56,882 nt of DNA from Pseudomonas sp. 21 (GCF_000955805.1 NZ_JYOA01000001.1:936382-993263); one strand, 5' to 3'. Shown: positions 35,701-44,398, counted from the stretch's first letter. Numbers and translations: made by a program. The notes: a model not told the origin generated them from the letters alone.

Positions 35701-36486
35701 ATGATCAGCGGCGTGAGCAGCAGCTATGCGAGCTACTACACCAGCTCGCTCGCCCGGACCCAGACCGCCAGCACCACCGCCACGCAGAGCGGTAGCACTG
35801 GCGCATCCCAGGGCGCGGCGAAATTCCAGGAAGACCTGTTCAAATCCATCGACAGCGATGGCGACGGCAGCATCAGCAAGGACGAACTGACCAGCGCGCT
35901 GTCGTCCGGCGACGACTCGGACAGCAGCGACATCGACATCGACGCCCTGCTCAGCGAGCTGGACAGCGATGCCAGCGGCGGCATCTCCCAGGACGAACTG
36001 GCAGCAGCCATGCCCCCTCCTCCCCCTCCACCCGGCGACATGGGCGGCATGGGCATGGGCGATTCCGCCGAAGACCTGATCAGCGCCCTGGACAGCGACG
36101 GTGACGGCAGCATCAGCAGCGACGAACTCTCCGCCCTGAGCAGCAGCGACGACGACAGCGAGCGCCTGAGCGAACTGTTCAGCCAGCTCGACGCCGACGG
36201 CAGCGGTTCCATCAGCAGCGACGAGCTTTCCAGCGCGCTGCAGGCCCAACGCCCCGACGGCCCGCCGCCGCCCCCGCCGGCTTCGGCCTCCAGCGGCTCG
36301 TCCGACGATTCCGCCGGCAGCTCGTCGGACAGCTCGACGACCACGGCCTCCAGCACCTCATCGACCAGCGCCAACACCGGCGCCGCCTACCAGAAGCTGG
36401 TGGCCAACCTGCTCAAGCAGTACCAGAGCAGCGAAGTCACCGCCCTCCAGGCCACCAGTGGCAGCCTGGTGAACATCGCCGCCTGA
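35701..36486 (+). CDS. Four-EF-hand calcium-binding protein with polyproline linkers
   Basis: A 261-residue acidic, Ser-rich protein. Four canonical 12-residue EF loops occur: DSDGDGSISKDE (51-62), DSDASGGISQDE (88-99), DSDGDGSISSDE (131-142) and DADGSGSISSDE (164-175). Proline tracts lie at 105-111 and 188-193, followed by a Ser/Thr-rich stretch (195-226) and a short helix AYQKLVANLLKQYQSS (229-244). There is no Sec signal peptide or membrane segment; the Ser/Tyr-rich N-terminus resembles XopAW-like EF-hand proteins, so non-classical secretion is possible. It follows the kinase by 108 bp. A calcium buffer or sensor role is inferred. Confidence 0.88.
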   Translation: MISGVSSSYASYYTSSLARTQTASTTATQSGSTGASQGAAKFQEDLFKSIDSDGDGSISKDELTSALSSGDDSDSSDIDIDALLSELDSDASGGISQDELAAAMPPPPPPPGDMGGMGMGDSAEDLISALDSDGDGSISSDELSALSSSDDDSERLSELFSQLDADGSGSISSDELSSALQAQRPDGPPPPPPASASSGSSDDSAGSSSDSSTTTASSTSSTSANTGAAYQKLVANLLKQYQSSEVTALQATSGSLVNIAA

Positions 36487-36502
36487 TCCACGTCGATGCC
36501 CA

Positions 36503-36529
36503 CCGCCGGAGCGCCCCCCGCTCCGGCGG
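36503..36529 (+). terminator. Intrinsic-like terminator after the EF-hand gene
   Basis: An 11-bp perfect GC stem (CCGCCGGAGCG / CGCTCCGGCGG) with a C5 loop, followed by a pyrimidine-rich CCTCCTCTTCTTCC tract, 16 bp after the EF-hand stop codon. Confidence 0.7.
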
Positions 36530-36592
36530 CCTCCTCTTCTTCCCGCATTGCCAGCCATCGTGGAACTGTCCTAATCTTGGCCTCTTCAAATT

Positions 36593-36609
36593 CATCCGAT
36601 GATTGGATG
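36593..36609. promoter_or_regulatory. Near-perfect palindrome, likely operator of the FadR-type regulator
   Basis: CATCCGAT-G-ATTGGATG, with arms matching at 7 of 8 positions, ends 5 bp before the regulator start codon. The location suits autorepression. Confidence 0.5.
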
Positions 36610-36614
36610 TTTCA

Positions 36615-37262
36615 ATGCCAAGCCCCATTCAGAAGCGCTCGCTGGTGGACATCGCCCTCGAGCAGATCCACCTGCGTATCAACGACGGCACCTGGCCGCT
36701 GGGCCAGCGCCTGCCTCCGGAGCCGGAACTGGCCGAGTCCCTCGGTATCAGCCGCAATACCGTGCGCGAAGCGGTACGCGTGCTGACCTTCTCCGGCGTG
36801 CTGGAAGTGCGCCAGGGCGACGGCACCTACGTGCGCGCCCGCGCCAACCCGCTGGACACCATGCTGGTACTGGCCCGCAGCTCGGTGGAACAGGCCCTCG
36901 AAGCGCGCGGCGTCATCGAAGTGGAAGCCAGCCGGCTGGCCGCCGAGCGCCGCACCGAAGCCGACCTTGCGGCCCTGCGTGAAGCGCTGGAGCTCTCCGC
37001 CGTTCATCACGGTGGCGCGCTGGATGAGTACATCGCCCACGACCTGGCCTTTCACCAGCGCGTGGTGGACAGTGCCCACAACCCGGTGCTCAGCGAGCTG
37101 TACCGCTACTTCTCCCAGGTGATCCGTGCCGGCCTGGAGCGCACCATCGGCGACCCGACCCGGCCGCAACCGGGCTTCGAACTGCACCGCGAACTGGTGG
37201 ATGCCATCGCCCGTGGCGACGCCGACGCCGCCGCAAAAGCGAACCGCGCGCTGCTGATCTGA
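36615..37262 (+). CDS. FadR-subfamily GntR transcriptional regulator
   Basis: A 215-residue regulator with an N-terminal winged helix (PLGQRLPPEPELAESLGISRNTVREAVRVLTFSGVLEVRQGDGTYV, key residues RLPPEPELA and SRNTVREA). The C-terminal all-helical FCD ligand domain contains the metal-binding residues in DLAFHQRVV and HRELVDAIARGDADAA. A short-chain organic acid effector is typical. ATG 36615 is preferred over an upstream TTG. The CynX-type transporter begins 43 bp downstream and is the probable target. Confidence 0.9.
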   Translation: MPSPIQKRSLVDIALEQIHLRINDGTWPLGQRLPPEPELAESLGISRNTVREAVRVLTFSGVLEVRQGDGTYVRARANPLDTMLVLARSSVEQALEARGVIEVEASRLAAERRTEADLAALREALELSAVHHGGALDEYIAHDLAFHQRVVDSAHNPVLSELYRYFSQVIRAGLERTIGDPTRPQPGFELHRELVDAIARGDADAAAKANRALLI

Positions 37263-37296
37263 CTCTGAATGCTTTCTTCTGCCTTGCTGCCCTGGA

Positions 37297-38583
37297 ATGC
37301 CCACCATGTCCTTGCCCAATGACCCGAAAGACGCCGAACACAAGGTGTCCTGCCCACCCGAAGAGCTGCTGATCGACGCCGAGGACGACGGCACGCAAGC
37401 CGATCCGCGTCCGCCACGCACATGGCTGTTGCTGCTGGGCCTGGTGCTGGTGGCGATCAACCTGCGCCCGGCGCTGTCCAGCCTGTCGCCGCTGCTCAAC
37501 ACGGTGCGTGACGACACCGGCCTTTCCGCCGCCGCCGCCGGCCTGCTGACCACCCTGCCGGTGCTCTGCCTGGGCCTGTTCGCGCCGCTGGCACCGATGC
37601 TCGCGCGGCGCCTGGGCGCCGAACGCACCGTGCTGCTGATCCTCTTCACCCTGGCCGGCGGCATTGTCCTGCGCAGCCTGTTCCCGGTCGCCGGGCTGTT
37701 CCTCGGCAGCCTGGTGGCCGGCGCCAGCATCGGCATCATCGGCGTGCTGCTGCCGGGCATCGTCAAGCGCGACTTCCCGCACATCGCCGGGACCATGACC
37801 GGCGTCTATACCATGGCCCTGTGCCTGGGCGCCGCCACCGCCGCCGGCTCGACCGTGCCGCTGGCGACGCTGATGGACAACAGCTGGCAACTGGCCCTGG
37901 CGTTCTGGGCGATCCCCGCCGTGGTCGCCGCGGCGATCTGGCTGCCGCAAACCCGCCAGAACCACCACGCCCATCGCGCGGTGTACAAGGTGAAGGGCCT
38001 GTGGCGCGACCCACTGGCCTGGCAGGTGACGCTGTACATGGGCCTGCAATCGTCGCTGGCCTACATCGTCTTCGGCTGGGTGCCGTCGATCCTCATCGAC
38101 CGCGGCCTGAGCGCCGTGGAAGCCGGGCTGGTGCTCTCCGGCTCGGTGATGGTGCAGTTGTTCAGCGCCCTGGCCGCGCCCTGGCTGGCGACCCGTGGCA
38201 AGGACCAGCGCCTCGCCGTGGTGATCGTCATGGGCCTGACCCTGGCCGGCCTGCTCGGCCTGCTGTTCGCCCCGCTCTCGGGCATCTGGGGCTGGGCGGT
38301 GGTGCTCGGCCTGGGCCAGGGCGGCACCTTCAGCATCGCCCTGGCGCTGATCGTGCTGCGCTCGCCGGACTCCCACGTCGCCTCCAACCTTTCCGGCATG
38401 GCCCAGGGCGTGGGCTACACCCTGGCCGCCTGCGGGCCGTTCCTGGTCGGCGTGGTGCACGACGTCACCGGCGGCTGGGCGGCGACCGGGGTGATCTTCG
38501 TGGTAGTGACGGTAGCGGGAATCGTGTTCGGCCTGGGCGCCGGGCGGGACAAGCTGGTGCATGTGCAGAGCGAGCACGTCTGA
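37297..38583 (+). CDS. CynX/NimT-type major facilitator transporter
   Basis: A 428-residue MFS permease of 12 predicted helices with a 40-residue acidic cytoplasmic N-terminus. The family motif LVAINLRPALSSLSPLL follows the first helix, as in CynX (cyanate) and NimT (2-nitroimidazole) transporters; ARRLGAERTVL is the loop 2-3 motif. No cynS or cynT cyanase genes are adjacent, so the substrate is open. ATG 37306 (MSLPNDP) has slightly better spacing to GGA than 37297. It is likely controlled by the upstream FadR-type regulator. Confidence 0.87.
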   Translation: MPTMSLPNDPKDAEHKVSCPPEELLIDAEDDGTQADPRPPRTWLLLLGLVLVAINLRPALSSLSPLLNTVRDDTGLSAAAAGLLTTLPVLCLGLFAPLAPMLARRLGAERTVLLILFTLAGGIVLRSLFPVAGLFLGSLVAGASIGIIGVLLPGIVKRDFPHIAGTMTGVYTMALCLGAATAAGSTVPLATLMDNSWQLALAFWAIPAVVAAAIWLPQTRQNHHAHRAVYKVKGLWRDPLAWQVTLYMGLQSSLAYIVFGWVPSILIDRGLSAVEAGLVLSGSVMVQLFSALAAPWLATRGKDQRLAVVIVMGLTLAGLLGLLFAPLSGIWGWAVVLGLGQGGTFSIALALIVLRSPDSHVASNLSGMAQGVGYTLAACGPFLVGVVHDVTGGWAATGVIFVVVTVAGIVFGLGAGRDKLVHVQSEHV

Positions 38584-38594
38584 CGCCTGGAGCC

Positions 38595-38629
38595 GCAGGG
38601 CGCATAACCCGTTCGGGATTGCGCCCTGC
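38595..38629. repeat. Family C palindrome
   Basis: Hairpin GCAGGGCGCATAACCCG / CGGGATTGCGCCCTGC with a TT loop, 12 bp after the transporter stop codon. Confidence 0.75.
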
Positions 38630-38631
38630 CG

Positions 38632-38709
38632 GTAGGAGCGAGCTCGCTCGCGAACCCGCCCAGCACCTGAGCCGCCAGACAACCCGTTCGCGAGCAAGCT
38701 CACTCCTGC
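38632..38709. repeat. Inverted pair of family A palindromes
   Basis: Facing copies with cores GAGCTCGCTC and GAGCAAGCTC between the convergent CynX-type and AI-2E genes, directly abutting the family C copy. Confidence 0.88.
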
Positions 38710-38774
38710 AATGTGCGACGGCTAACGTGGCGCGGTCACCCTCACCACAGGGCCGTAGGCGCTTTCTGCATGCC

Positions 38775-39830
38775 TCAAACCACCGGCGGCGGCGGTGGCC
38801 GGTGCGAGCCATCGACCCAGGCGCTGATCAGGTTGTAGACCACCGCCAGCAGCACCGGCCCGAGGAACAGGCCGATGAAGCCGAAGCTGAGCAGGCCGCC
38901 GAGCACGCCCAGCAGCACCACCACCAGCGGCAGGTTGCCGCCGCGGCTGATCAGGTAGGGCTTGAGGATGTTGTCCACGCCGCTGATCACGAAGAAGCCC
39001 CAGATCGCCATGAACACGGCGTACCCATAGCTCTCCTGGTAGAACAGCCAGATCACCGCCGGCCCCCAGATCAGCGGTGGCACCATCAACAGGCTGCAGA
39101 CGAAGGTCAGCAGGCCCAGCACCAGCGGGCCCGGCACACCGGCGATGAGGAAGCCGATGGTGGCCAGCACCGCTTGTGCGGCAGCAGTGCCGATCACCCC
39201 GTTGACCACCCGCTGCACGGTGCCGGCGATAATGTCCATGTACTGCTGCGCAGTGTCGCCGATCAGGCGCTCCAGCATCCCGTGGGCGAAGGCTTGCAGG
39301 CGCAGTCCGTCGCGGTAGAAGAAGAAGATCAGCACCAGGCTGAGCACCAGCTCGAAGATGCCCGCACCCAGCTTGGCGCTGCGCGCCAGGGCCCAGTTGC
39401 CCACCTCCCCCATGTACGGTTTGAGCGCGGAGAACATCGCCACGCCCTGCTGGTCGGCCTGGTACCACCAGCCGATCAGGCGGTCGCCGACCAGCGGCAC
39501 CCGTGCCATCCATTCCGGCGGCGGCGGCAATCCGGAGACCTGCAGGTTCTTCACCAACTCGACGCCCTCGCGCACCCGATCCACCAGGCCGAAGCCCAGC
39601 CACACCAGCGGCAACGCCACCAGCACGATCCAGCAGAGGGTGAGCAGGCCGGCTGCCGCGGCCTCTCGACCTCTCAGCAACTGGGTCAGCAAACGCATCA
39701 GCGGCCAGCTGGCGAAAGCCAGCACGGCGGCCCACACCAGCGCCGACCAGAATGGCAGCAGCACCCAGATACTCGCGCCCAGCAGGCCGAGCAACAGCAG
39801 GCGCAGCAACAGGCGATCGTTGTCGAACAT
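38775..39830 (-). CDS. AI-2E family (PerM/YdiK-like) transporter
   Basis: A 351-residue membrane protein of the AI-2 exporter superfamily (PF01594 type). About eight hydrophobic segments are present, including a Leu-rich N-terminal start (NDRLLLRLLLLGLLGASIWVLLP) and the conserved late motifs GVDNILKPYLISRGGNLPLVVVLLGVLGGL (key residues D, P, G, P) and GFIGLFLGPVLLAV. Family members are thought to export autoinducer-2 or, in some cases, act as Na+/H+ antiporters. A quorum-sensing role here is not supported by neighbours. Confidence 0.9.
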   Translation of the reverse strand: MFDNDRLLLRLLLLGLLGASIWVLLPFWSALVWAAVLAFASWPLMRLLTQLLRGREAAAAGLLTLCWIVLVALPLVWLGFGLVDRVREGVELVKNLQVSGLPPPPEWMARVPLVGDRLIGWWYQADQQGVAMFSALKPYMGEVGNWALARSAKLGAGIFELVLSLVLIFFFYRDGLRLQAFAHGMLERLIGDTAQQYMDIIAGTVQRVVNGVIGTAAAQAVLATIGFLIAGVPGPLVLGLLTFVCSLLMVPPLIWGPAVIWLFYQESYGYAVFMAIWGFFVISGVDNILKPYLISRGGNLPLVVVLLGVLGGLLSFGFIGLFLGPVLLAVVYNLISAWVDGSHRPPPPPVV

Positions 39831-39892
39831 TGGAAACCCCGATTGGCTCGAAAGCCCCAGTGTAGGGCGTTTCAGCCTTCAGCGTAGGGGAA

Positions 39893-40777
39893 TCAGCGCA
39901 GCCAGGTCAGATGCAATCCGTCGCCATCATCCTTGCCCTGTTCCAGGCGCGCGTCGCGCACGCCTTGTGCCGTGAGTGCGGCGCGCCAGTCGCCAGCGTG
40001 CTGGCCGGCCAGTTCGACGCGTACGCCGGTGTCCAGGCGCAAGGTGCGCACCAACAGGTCGAGCCAGGCACCGCCCGGTTCCTGCGGCACGTGGCTGAGG
40101 GTCAGCTCGCCGTTGGCCTTGAGCAGGCGCATCAGGGTCGCCGGGCTCGGCAGCAGTTCGCCCAGGGCGGTGCTGTCCAGCTGTTCGGCGTGCAGATAGG
40201 CGCGGCGGTTGCCACGGGTGATGGTGTAGACCGCCAGCAGGCTGTTCTCGTGGGGCGCGGCGAGGCGCACCAGCAGGTAGGCCTGCTGGTCATCCGGGCC
40301 GAACAGCTTGGAATTGCCGAACACCGAGTTGGCCAGCAGGTTGCTGGAGCCGCAGTCACGGCTCTCGCACCAGAACAGCGGCGTGGCGTCGGCCTTGAGC
40401 AGGTCCTTGCGCGCGGCGGCGAAGGCACTCTGGCTGGAATCCTCGTCGGGCAGGCGGTAGGTCACGGCGGTCAGATCGCCAATGGCGCGCACCTCCCCTT
40501 CCATGCGCAGGCGTCCGCTGATGCGGCTGATCGAGCCTTGCGGGTAGATACGCTCCTGGCTGGCGGCCTGGTTGAAGTCGACGATCTCCGAACGCGGGAA
40601 GCGCGGGAGGATCTCCAGGTCGTGGCTGTCGGGCAGGTCGGCGGCGATGGCGCTGGCACTGGCGCCGAGCAGGCCGGTGAAAATCAGGGAATGAAGGAGC
40701 CGTGAAATCCGGGCCTTCTGCGCGTCCGTCGATGGGGTTCTACCGTCCTGGCGCGCGGTGGTCTGGATGTCGAGCAT
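39893..40777 (-). CDS. DUF4892 family exported protein
   Basis: A 294-residue protein with an extended N-terminus and a signal sequence (LLHSLIFTGLLGASASAIAA, cleavage around residue 46). The mature part matches my memory of the DUF4892 family of Pseudomonas (PA1623 type): DLEILPRFPRSEIVDFNQ and an internal Cys pair (CESRDCGSSN) compatible with a periplasmic disulfide. Function unknown. It lies downstream of two alpha/beta hydrolase genes on the same strand, 83 bp after the second, with a hairpin in that gap. Confidence 0.78.
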   Translation of the reverse strand: MLDIQTTARQDGRTPSTDAQKARISRLLHSLIFTGLLGASASAIAADLPDSHDLEILPRFPRSEIVDFNQAASQERIYPQGSISRISGRLRMEGEVRAIGDLTAVTYRLPDEDSSQSAFAAARKDLLKADATPLFWCESRDCGSSNLLANSVFGNSKLFGPDDQQAYLLVRLAAPHENSLLAVYTITRGNRRAYLHAEQLDSTALGELLPSPATLMRLLKANGELTLSHVPQEPGGAWLDLLVRTLRLDTGVRVELAGQHAGDWRAALTAQGVRDARLEQGKDDGDGLHLTWLR

Positions 40778-40817
40778 GCACTATCTCCCTGAAGCGATCC
40801 GTGCAGCGTCGCGGCCA

Positions 40818-40843
40818 GCCCCGCTTTAGTCAAGCCGCGGGGC
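40818..40843 (-). terminator. Weak hairpin between the second hydrolase and the DUF4892 gene
   Basis: GCCCCGC / GCGGGGC, a 7-bp stem with a 12-nt loop and no T-run; a partial terminator or structured spacer. Confidence 0.35.
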
Positions 40844-40860
40844 GCTACCGGGTGTTTCCC

Positions 40861-41721
40861 TCAGGCCTGCAGGAAGGGTCGGAAGAGCGCCGCAACGGCT
40901 TCGGCACCCGCCTCGTCGTCCAGGTGCAGATGGTGCTGGCCAGGCAGCTCGTGGACCTCGAAAGGCCGGTCTTTCAGCAGTTCGCGGGTGGCCGGCTCGA
41001 CCAGCATCAGGCCTTGCTGCGCCAGCACCAGGCTGGTCGGGCACTGCACGGACTGGACGAATTGTCGCGCATGGGCGCGGGTCAGGCGCAGCGGCGACGG
41101 CAGGGTCAGGCGCGCATCGGTGCGCCAGGTGTAGCCACCGGGCACCGGCACCAGACCACGGGAAGCCAGCAGCTCGGCCGCCTCGCGGCTCACTGCACCC
41201 ACCCCCTTCATGCGGGCTTCCACCGCGCGGTCGATGGCTTCGTAGACCGGCTTGCGCTTGTTCGGCAGCGCCAGTTGCGCACGCAGGGCTTCGCCGAGCT
41301 TCTGCGGCGACGTTTCCGGCTCCCCGGTGTAGGGCACGAGACCATCGATCAGCGCCAGGCGCTCGACGCGCTCGGGCATCGCGCCGGCCAGCAGCACCGA
41401 AACGATCGCGCCCATGGAGTGGCCCAGCAGCGTGAAGCGTTCCCAACCCATCTGGTCGGCGACCATCAGCACATCCAGCGCGTAATCCCACAGCAGGTAG
41501 CTGGCCCCCGGCGCGCGGTGGCCGGAATGGCCATGGCCGGCGAAGTCCAGGGCGAGGATGCGCACGCCTTCGAGCTTCGGCGCCAGGCGGGCAAAGCTCA
41601 TGGCGTTGTCCAGCCAGCCATGCAGGGCGATCACCGGGCGACCGTCTTCCGGGCCGAAGAGGTGGGCGGCCAGTTCGATGTGCGGCAGGTTCAGGCGGAT
41701 TTCCTGGACTTTGGCGGTCAT
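40861..41721 (-). CDS. Alpha/beta hydrolase
   Basis: A 286-residue cytosolic alpha/beta-fold hydrolase. The oxyanion motif is HGWLDNA (34-40), the nucleophile S102 lies in LGHSMGA, and the probable catalytic histidine is in PGQHHLHLD near the C-terminus. The first acid is likely the Asp in LALIDGLVP-adjacent strands but cannot be assigned without a model. It begins 9 bp after the first hydrolase gene, so the two are co-transcribed. Substrates are unknown; esters are typical. Confidence 0.88.
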   Translation of the reverse strand: MTAKVQEIRLNLPHIELAAHLFGPEDGRPVIALHGWLDNAMSFARLAPKLEGVRILALDFAGHGHSGHRAPGASYLLWDYALDVLMVADQMGWERFTLLGHSMGAIVSVLLAGAMPERVERLALIDGLVPYTGEPETSPQKLGEALRAQLALPNKRKPVYEAIDRAVEARMKGVGAVSREAAELLASRGLVPVPGGYTWRTDARLTLPSPLRLTRAHARQFVQSVQCPTSLVLAQQGLMLVEPATRELLKDRPFEVHELPGQHHLHLDDEAGAEAVAALFRPFLQA

Positions 41722-41730
41722 GGCGATTCC

Positions 41731-42531
41731 TTAGGCAGTGGCGCGCTGTTGCCAGCGGGCAAAGACGGTCTTGAGCAGCGCGGCGGTGTCCTGCGGGCGC
41801 TCCAGCGGGAACATGTGCCCGCCCGGCAATGACAGGCTTTCCCCCATGGGGATGCGACCGATCATACGGGCGTGGTGCGGCAGCACCACCCGACTGTGGC
41901 GGCCGCGCACCATGGTCAGCGGCACCGCGAGTTGCTTCGCGCGGCCGGGACTGGTGTGCGGCACATTGCGGTAGATGGAGATTTCCGTGGCCGGGTCGAA
42001 CTTCAGCCGCAAGCCGCGTGCGGCGGCTGGCGCCAGCCCGTGGCGTACGTAGGCTTCCAGGCAGTCGCGGTCGAAGCGCTTGAACAGCGGCTTGCCGGCG
42101 AAGTATTCCAGCGCCTCGGCAAAATCGTCGAAGTCCTCGCGCCGGCCGAGGGTCCGGCCGGCGGGCGTCAGCCGGTCGATGAAGCCGAAGCGCTTGGCGA
42201 CACGGATCACCAGTTGATCGGCCAAGGTCAGCAAGGGCGAATCGAGCATCACCACACCGCGGTACAGCTCGGGCTTGCGCAGCGCCGCGTGGTAATGCAG
42301 CACGCCGCCGAGGGAATGGCCGACGCCCCACACGGGCTCGTCCAGCGCCTCGAGGTGATGCAGCAGTTCCTCCACCAGGTTTTCCCAGTTGGCGTTCACC
42401 GGGAAGCGTGGGTCATGGCCGTGCATGTCCAGCCGATGGACCCGGTAATCCGGCTCCAGGGCATCGAACAACTTGCCGTAGGTACCCGAGGGGAAACCGT
42501 TGGCGTGGGCGAAGAAGACCGCTTGCGACAT
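41731..42531 (-). CDS. Alpha/beta hydrolase
   Basis: A 266-residue alpha/beta hydrolase, distinct from its neighbour. It begins MSQAVFFAHANGFPSGTY, where HANGFPSGTY is the oxyanion region. The nucleophile S73 is in GVGHSLGG, and the C-terminal histidine is in LPGGHMFPLE. The start at 42531 is the family start; a 20-residue extension upstream is basic and unsupported. It is the first gene of the hydrolase-hydrolase-DUF4892 cluster, seen in the same order, from memory, in P. aeruginosa (PA1621-PA1623). Confidence 0.88.
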   Translation of the reverse strand: MSQAVFFAHANGFPSGTYGKLFDALEPDYRVHRLDMHGHDPRFPVNANWENLVEELLHHLEALDEPVWGVGHSLGGVLHYHAALRKPELYRGVVMLDSPLLTLADQLVIRVAKRFGFIDRLTPAGRTLGRREDFDDFAEALEYFAGKPLFKRFDRDCLEAYVRHGLAPAAARGLRLKFDPATEISIYRNVPHTSPGRAKQLAVPLTMVRGRHSRVVLPHHARMIGRIPMGESLSLPGGHMFPLERPQDTAALLKTVFARWQQRATA

Positions 42532-42684
42532 GCTGGGTGAACTCAGGGGAATGACAGCCTGAATTTTCCGACAGCACCGGGGGCGCGGCAATGACCCGCG
42601 CTCCCGCGAATGACGGCACTACGGCCAAACTCCATGGCGCTCCGGCGGATTTGCCCTGCTTCACCCTTCTTGCGGCGCGACATC

Positions 42685-42761
42685 GGCGGATAACCGCGAA
42701 CGGTTGTCCGCCCTGCATGAACTCCGCCGTAGGGCGCATAACTTGGAACAAGTTATCCGCC
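42685..42761. repeat. Two family C palindromes
   Basis: GGCGGATAACCG / CGGTTGTCCGCC at 42685-42712 and AGGGCGCATAACTTG / CAAGTTATCCGCC at 42731-42761. They fill the 238-bp gap between the LysE gene end and the hydrolase start. Confidence 0.7.
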
Positions 42762-42769
42762 AGCGCACC

Positions 42770-43417
42770 TCAAACCCAATGCGTCGCGTGGTTCACCACG
42801 CTGAACAGGATGCCGCCCGCCACCAGCAGGAACACCAGCCCGCAGGCGCCATCGATGACCGGCACTGCCCGCAGCAGGCGCTTCTGCCAGACCGGTCGGG
42901 TCAGCATCACGCTGAGCAGGCTGAACCAGAGGAAGCCGGTGCCGAACAGCATCACCGCCACCGACACCTTGCCTGGCGCTGACATGTCGGCCGGAATCAG
43001 GCTGGTCAGCAGGGCGAGGAAAAACACCAGCGCCTTGGGGTTGAACAGGTTGGTCGCCAATCCGCGCAACCAGGGGCCGAGCCTGGATTCAGCCAGCTCG
43101 CCGTCGATCCGCCCTGCTCCGCCCGGCTTGCGCAGGGCGCGCAGTGCACCGATGCCCAGCCAGCCGAGGTAGACCGCGCCCACCAGCTGCAACGCACTGA
43201 ACAGCAGCGGCGAGCGGCTGAGCAGCAGCGACACGCCGGTCAGCACCAGCGTGCCGTGGACCAGGATGCCGCAGGCCAGCCCCAGGGCGCTGAGCACGCC
43301 GGCGCGGCGCCCCTGGTGCAGCGAGGTGCGCACCACCAACGCGACGTCCGGGCCGGGGCTGACCAGGGCGACGGCGAACACGGCGGTGAGCATGAGCAAG
43401 ACGTGAACCTCCTGCAT
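42770..43417 (-). CDS. LysE/RhtB family amino-acid exporter
   Basis: A 215-residue exporter with about six helices. The signature AVFAVALVSPGPDVALVVRTSL lies at residues 12-33, and the LFNPKALVFFLALL motif around 127-140. The start at 43417 follows the family start; a longer frame upstream runs through the AraC gene in another frame. The AraC-type regulator lies 44 bp upstream on the same strand and is the probable controller. Confidence 0.9.
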   Translation of the reverse strand: MQEVHVLLMLTAVFAVALVSPGPDVALVVRTSLHQGRRAGVLSALGLACGILVHGTLVLTGVSLLLSRSPLLFSALQLVGAVYLGWLGIGALRALRKPGGAGRIDGELAESRLGPWLRGLATNLFNPKALVFFLALLTSLIPADMSAPGKVSVAVMLFGTGFLWFSLLSVMLTRPVWQKRLLRAVPVIDGACGLVFLLVAGGILFSVVNHATHWV

Positions 43418-43461
43418 GGCGGGATTCTCCAGTGGGAAAGGAAACGGGATCGGTGGGTGGA

Positions 43462-44265
43462 TCAGCGCTGGCGTAGTCGCGCGGGCGGTAGTCCGTAGGT
43501 CCGGCGGAACAGACGGCTGAAGTGAGCCTGGTCGTAGAAGCCCAGGCTCAGGGCAATTTCCGACAGCGGCTGGCCCTTGATCACCCGTGGCAGCGCGCGC
43601 TCCAGCCGCAGCTGGGTGAGCCACTGGTGCGGCGGCAACCCGCACTGATGGTTGAAACGGCGCAGTACCTGCCAGGGGCTGAGGTCGCAGAATTCGGCGA
43701 TCTCCTCCAGGGTCGGTGGGGTTTCCAGGCGCGATTCCAGCCATTCACGGATACGCGCCCAGGTCGGCGCGTCGAAGCCCTGCCCCGGCTCGCGGATGCG
43801 CAGGCTGGAGGCACGCTCCAGCAACGCGGCCAGCGCCTGCCACAGCTGGCCTTCCTGTGCCAGCCGCTCCCCGCCCAGCAGCAGGGCATGGGCTTGTTGC
43901 AGCTCAGCCTGCAGGCGCGGGTCGCGCAGTTGCGCGGCGGTCAGCCGCGGTGCGCCCTGGCGGCCATCGCTGAAGGCGCGGCAGGCGTCGTCCAGCCAGT
44001 CAGGGTCGATGGACAGCACGCGGATGCGATAGCCGTCCTCACCGTCGCTGGAGCCGTCATGGATACTCTCGGGACTCATCAGCAGGATGTCGCCATTCCC
44101 GGCCAGCGAGCGCTCACCGCGATGGGTGTAGCGCTGGCGACCGTCGAGCATCAACCCGACGTGGTAGTCGAGGTGAAAATGCCGCGGAAAGGCGAAACGG
44201 CGGTACTCGGCGTCGATGAAACGGACGCCGGGCAGGCCGCTGCTGTGGTGTTCGATGCGTTCCAT
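43462..44265 (-). CDS. AraC family transcriptional regulator
   Basis: A 267-residue regulator. The N-terminal cupin-like effector domain contains FAFPRHFHLDYHVGLMLDGRQRY (key residues H-x-H and G), a form common in amino-acid exporter regulators. The C-terminal domain has two helix-turn-helix motifs (LEEIAEFCDLSPWQVLRRF and SEIALSLGFYDQAHFSRLFRRTYG). The gene is 44 bp upstream of the LysE exporter on the same strand, an arrangement implying activation of export by the substrate. The 321-bp region upstream contains only repeats. Confidence 0.9.
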   Translation of the reverse strand: MERIEHHSSGLPGVRFIDAEYRRFAFPRHFHLDYHVGLMLDGRQRYTHRGERSLAGNGDILLMSPESIHDGSSDGEDGYRIRVLSIDPDWLDDACRAFSDGRQGAPRLTAAQLRDPRLQAELQQAHALLLGGERLAQEGQLWQALAALLERASSLRIREPGQGFDAPTWARIREWLESRLETPPTLEEIAEFCDLSPWQVLRRFNHQCGLPPHQWLTQLRLERALPRVIKGQPLSEIALSLGFYDQAHFSRLFRRTYGLPPARLRQR

Positions 44266-44325
44266 GGGCCTACTTTACCGGCGCGGGAACAGCAGGTCTT
44301 GGACAAAATTGCGAACCGCTTTTCT

Positions 44326-44398
44326 GTAGGAGCGAGCTTGCTCGCGAACCACCTGATGCCACGGCTCTCGGCGGGTTCGCGAGCAAGCTCGCTCCTAC
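44326..44398. repeat. Inverted pair of family A palindromes
   Basis: Facing intact copies upstream of the AraC-type gene; first half of the repeat-filled gap 44266-44586. Confidence 0.9.

Noticed and set aside
38775..39830. Quorum-sensing locus based on the AI-2E family transporter
   Set aside because: No luxS or lsr genes are nearby and the family name does not prove AI-2 transport.
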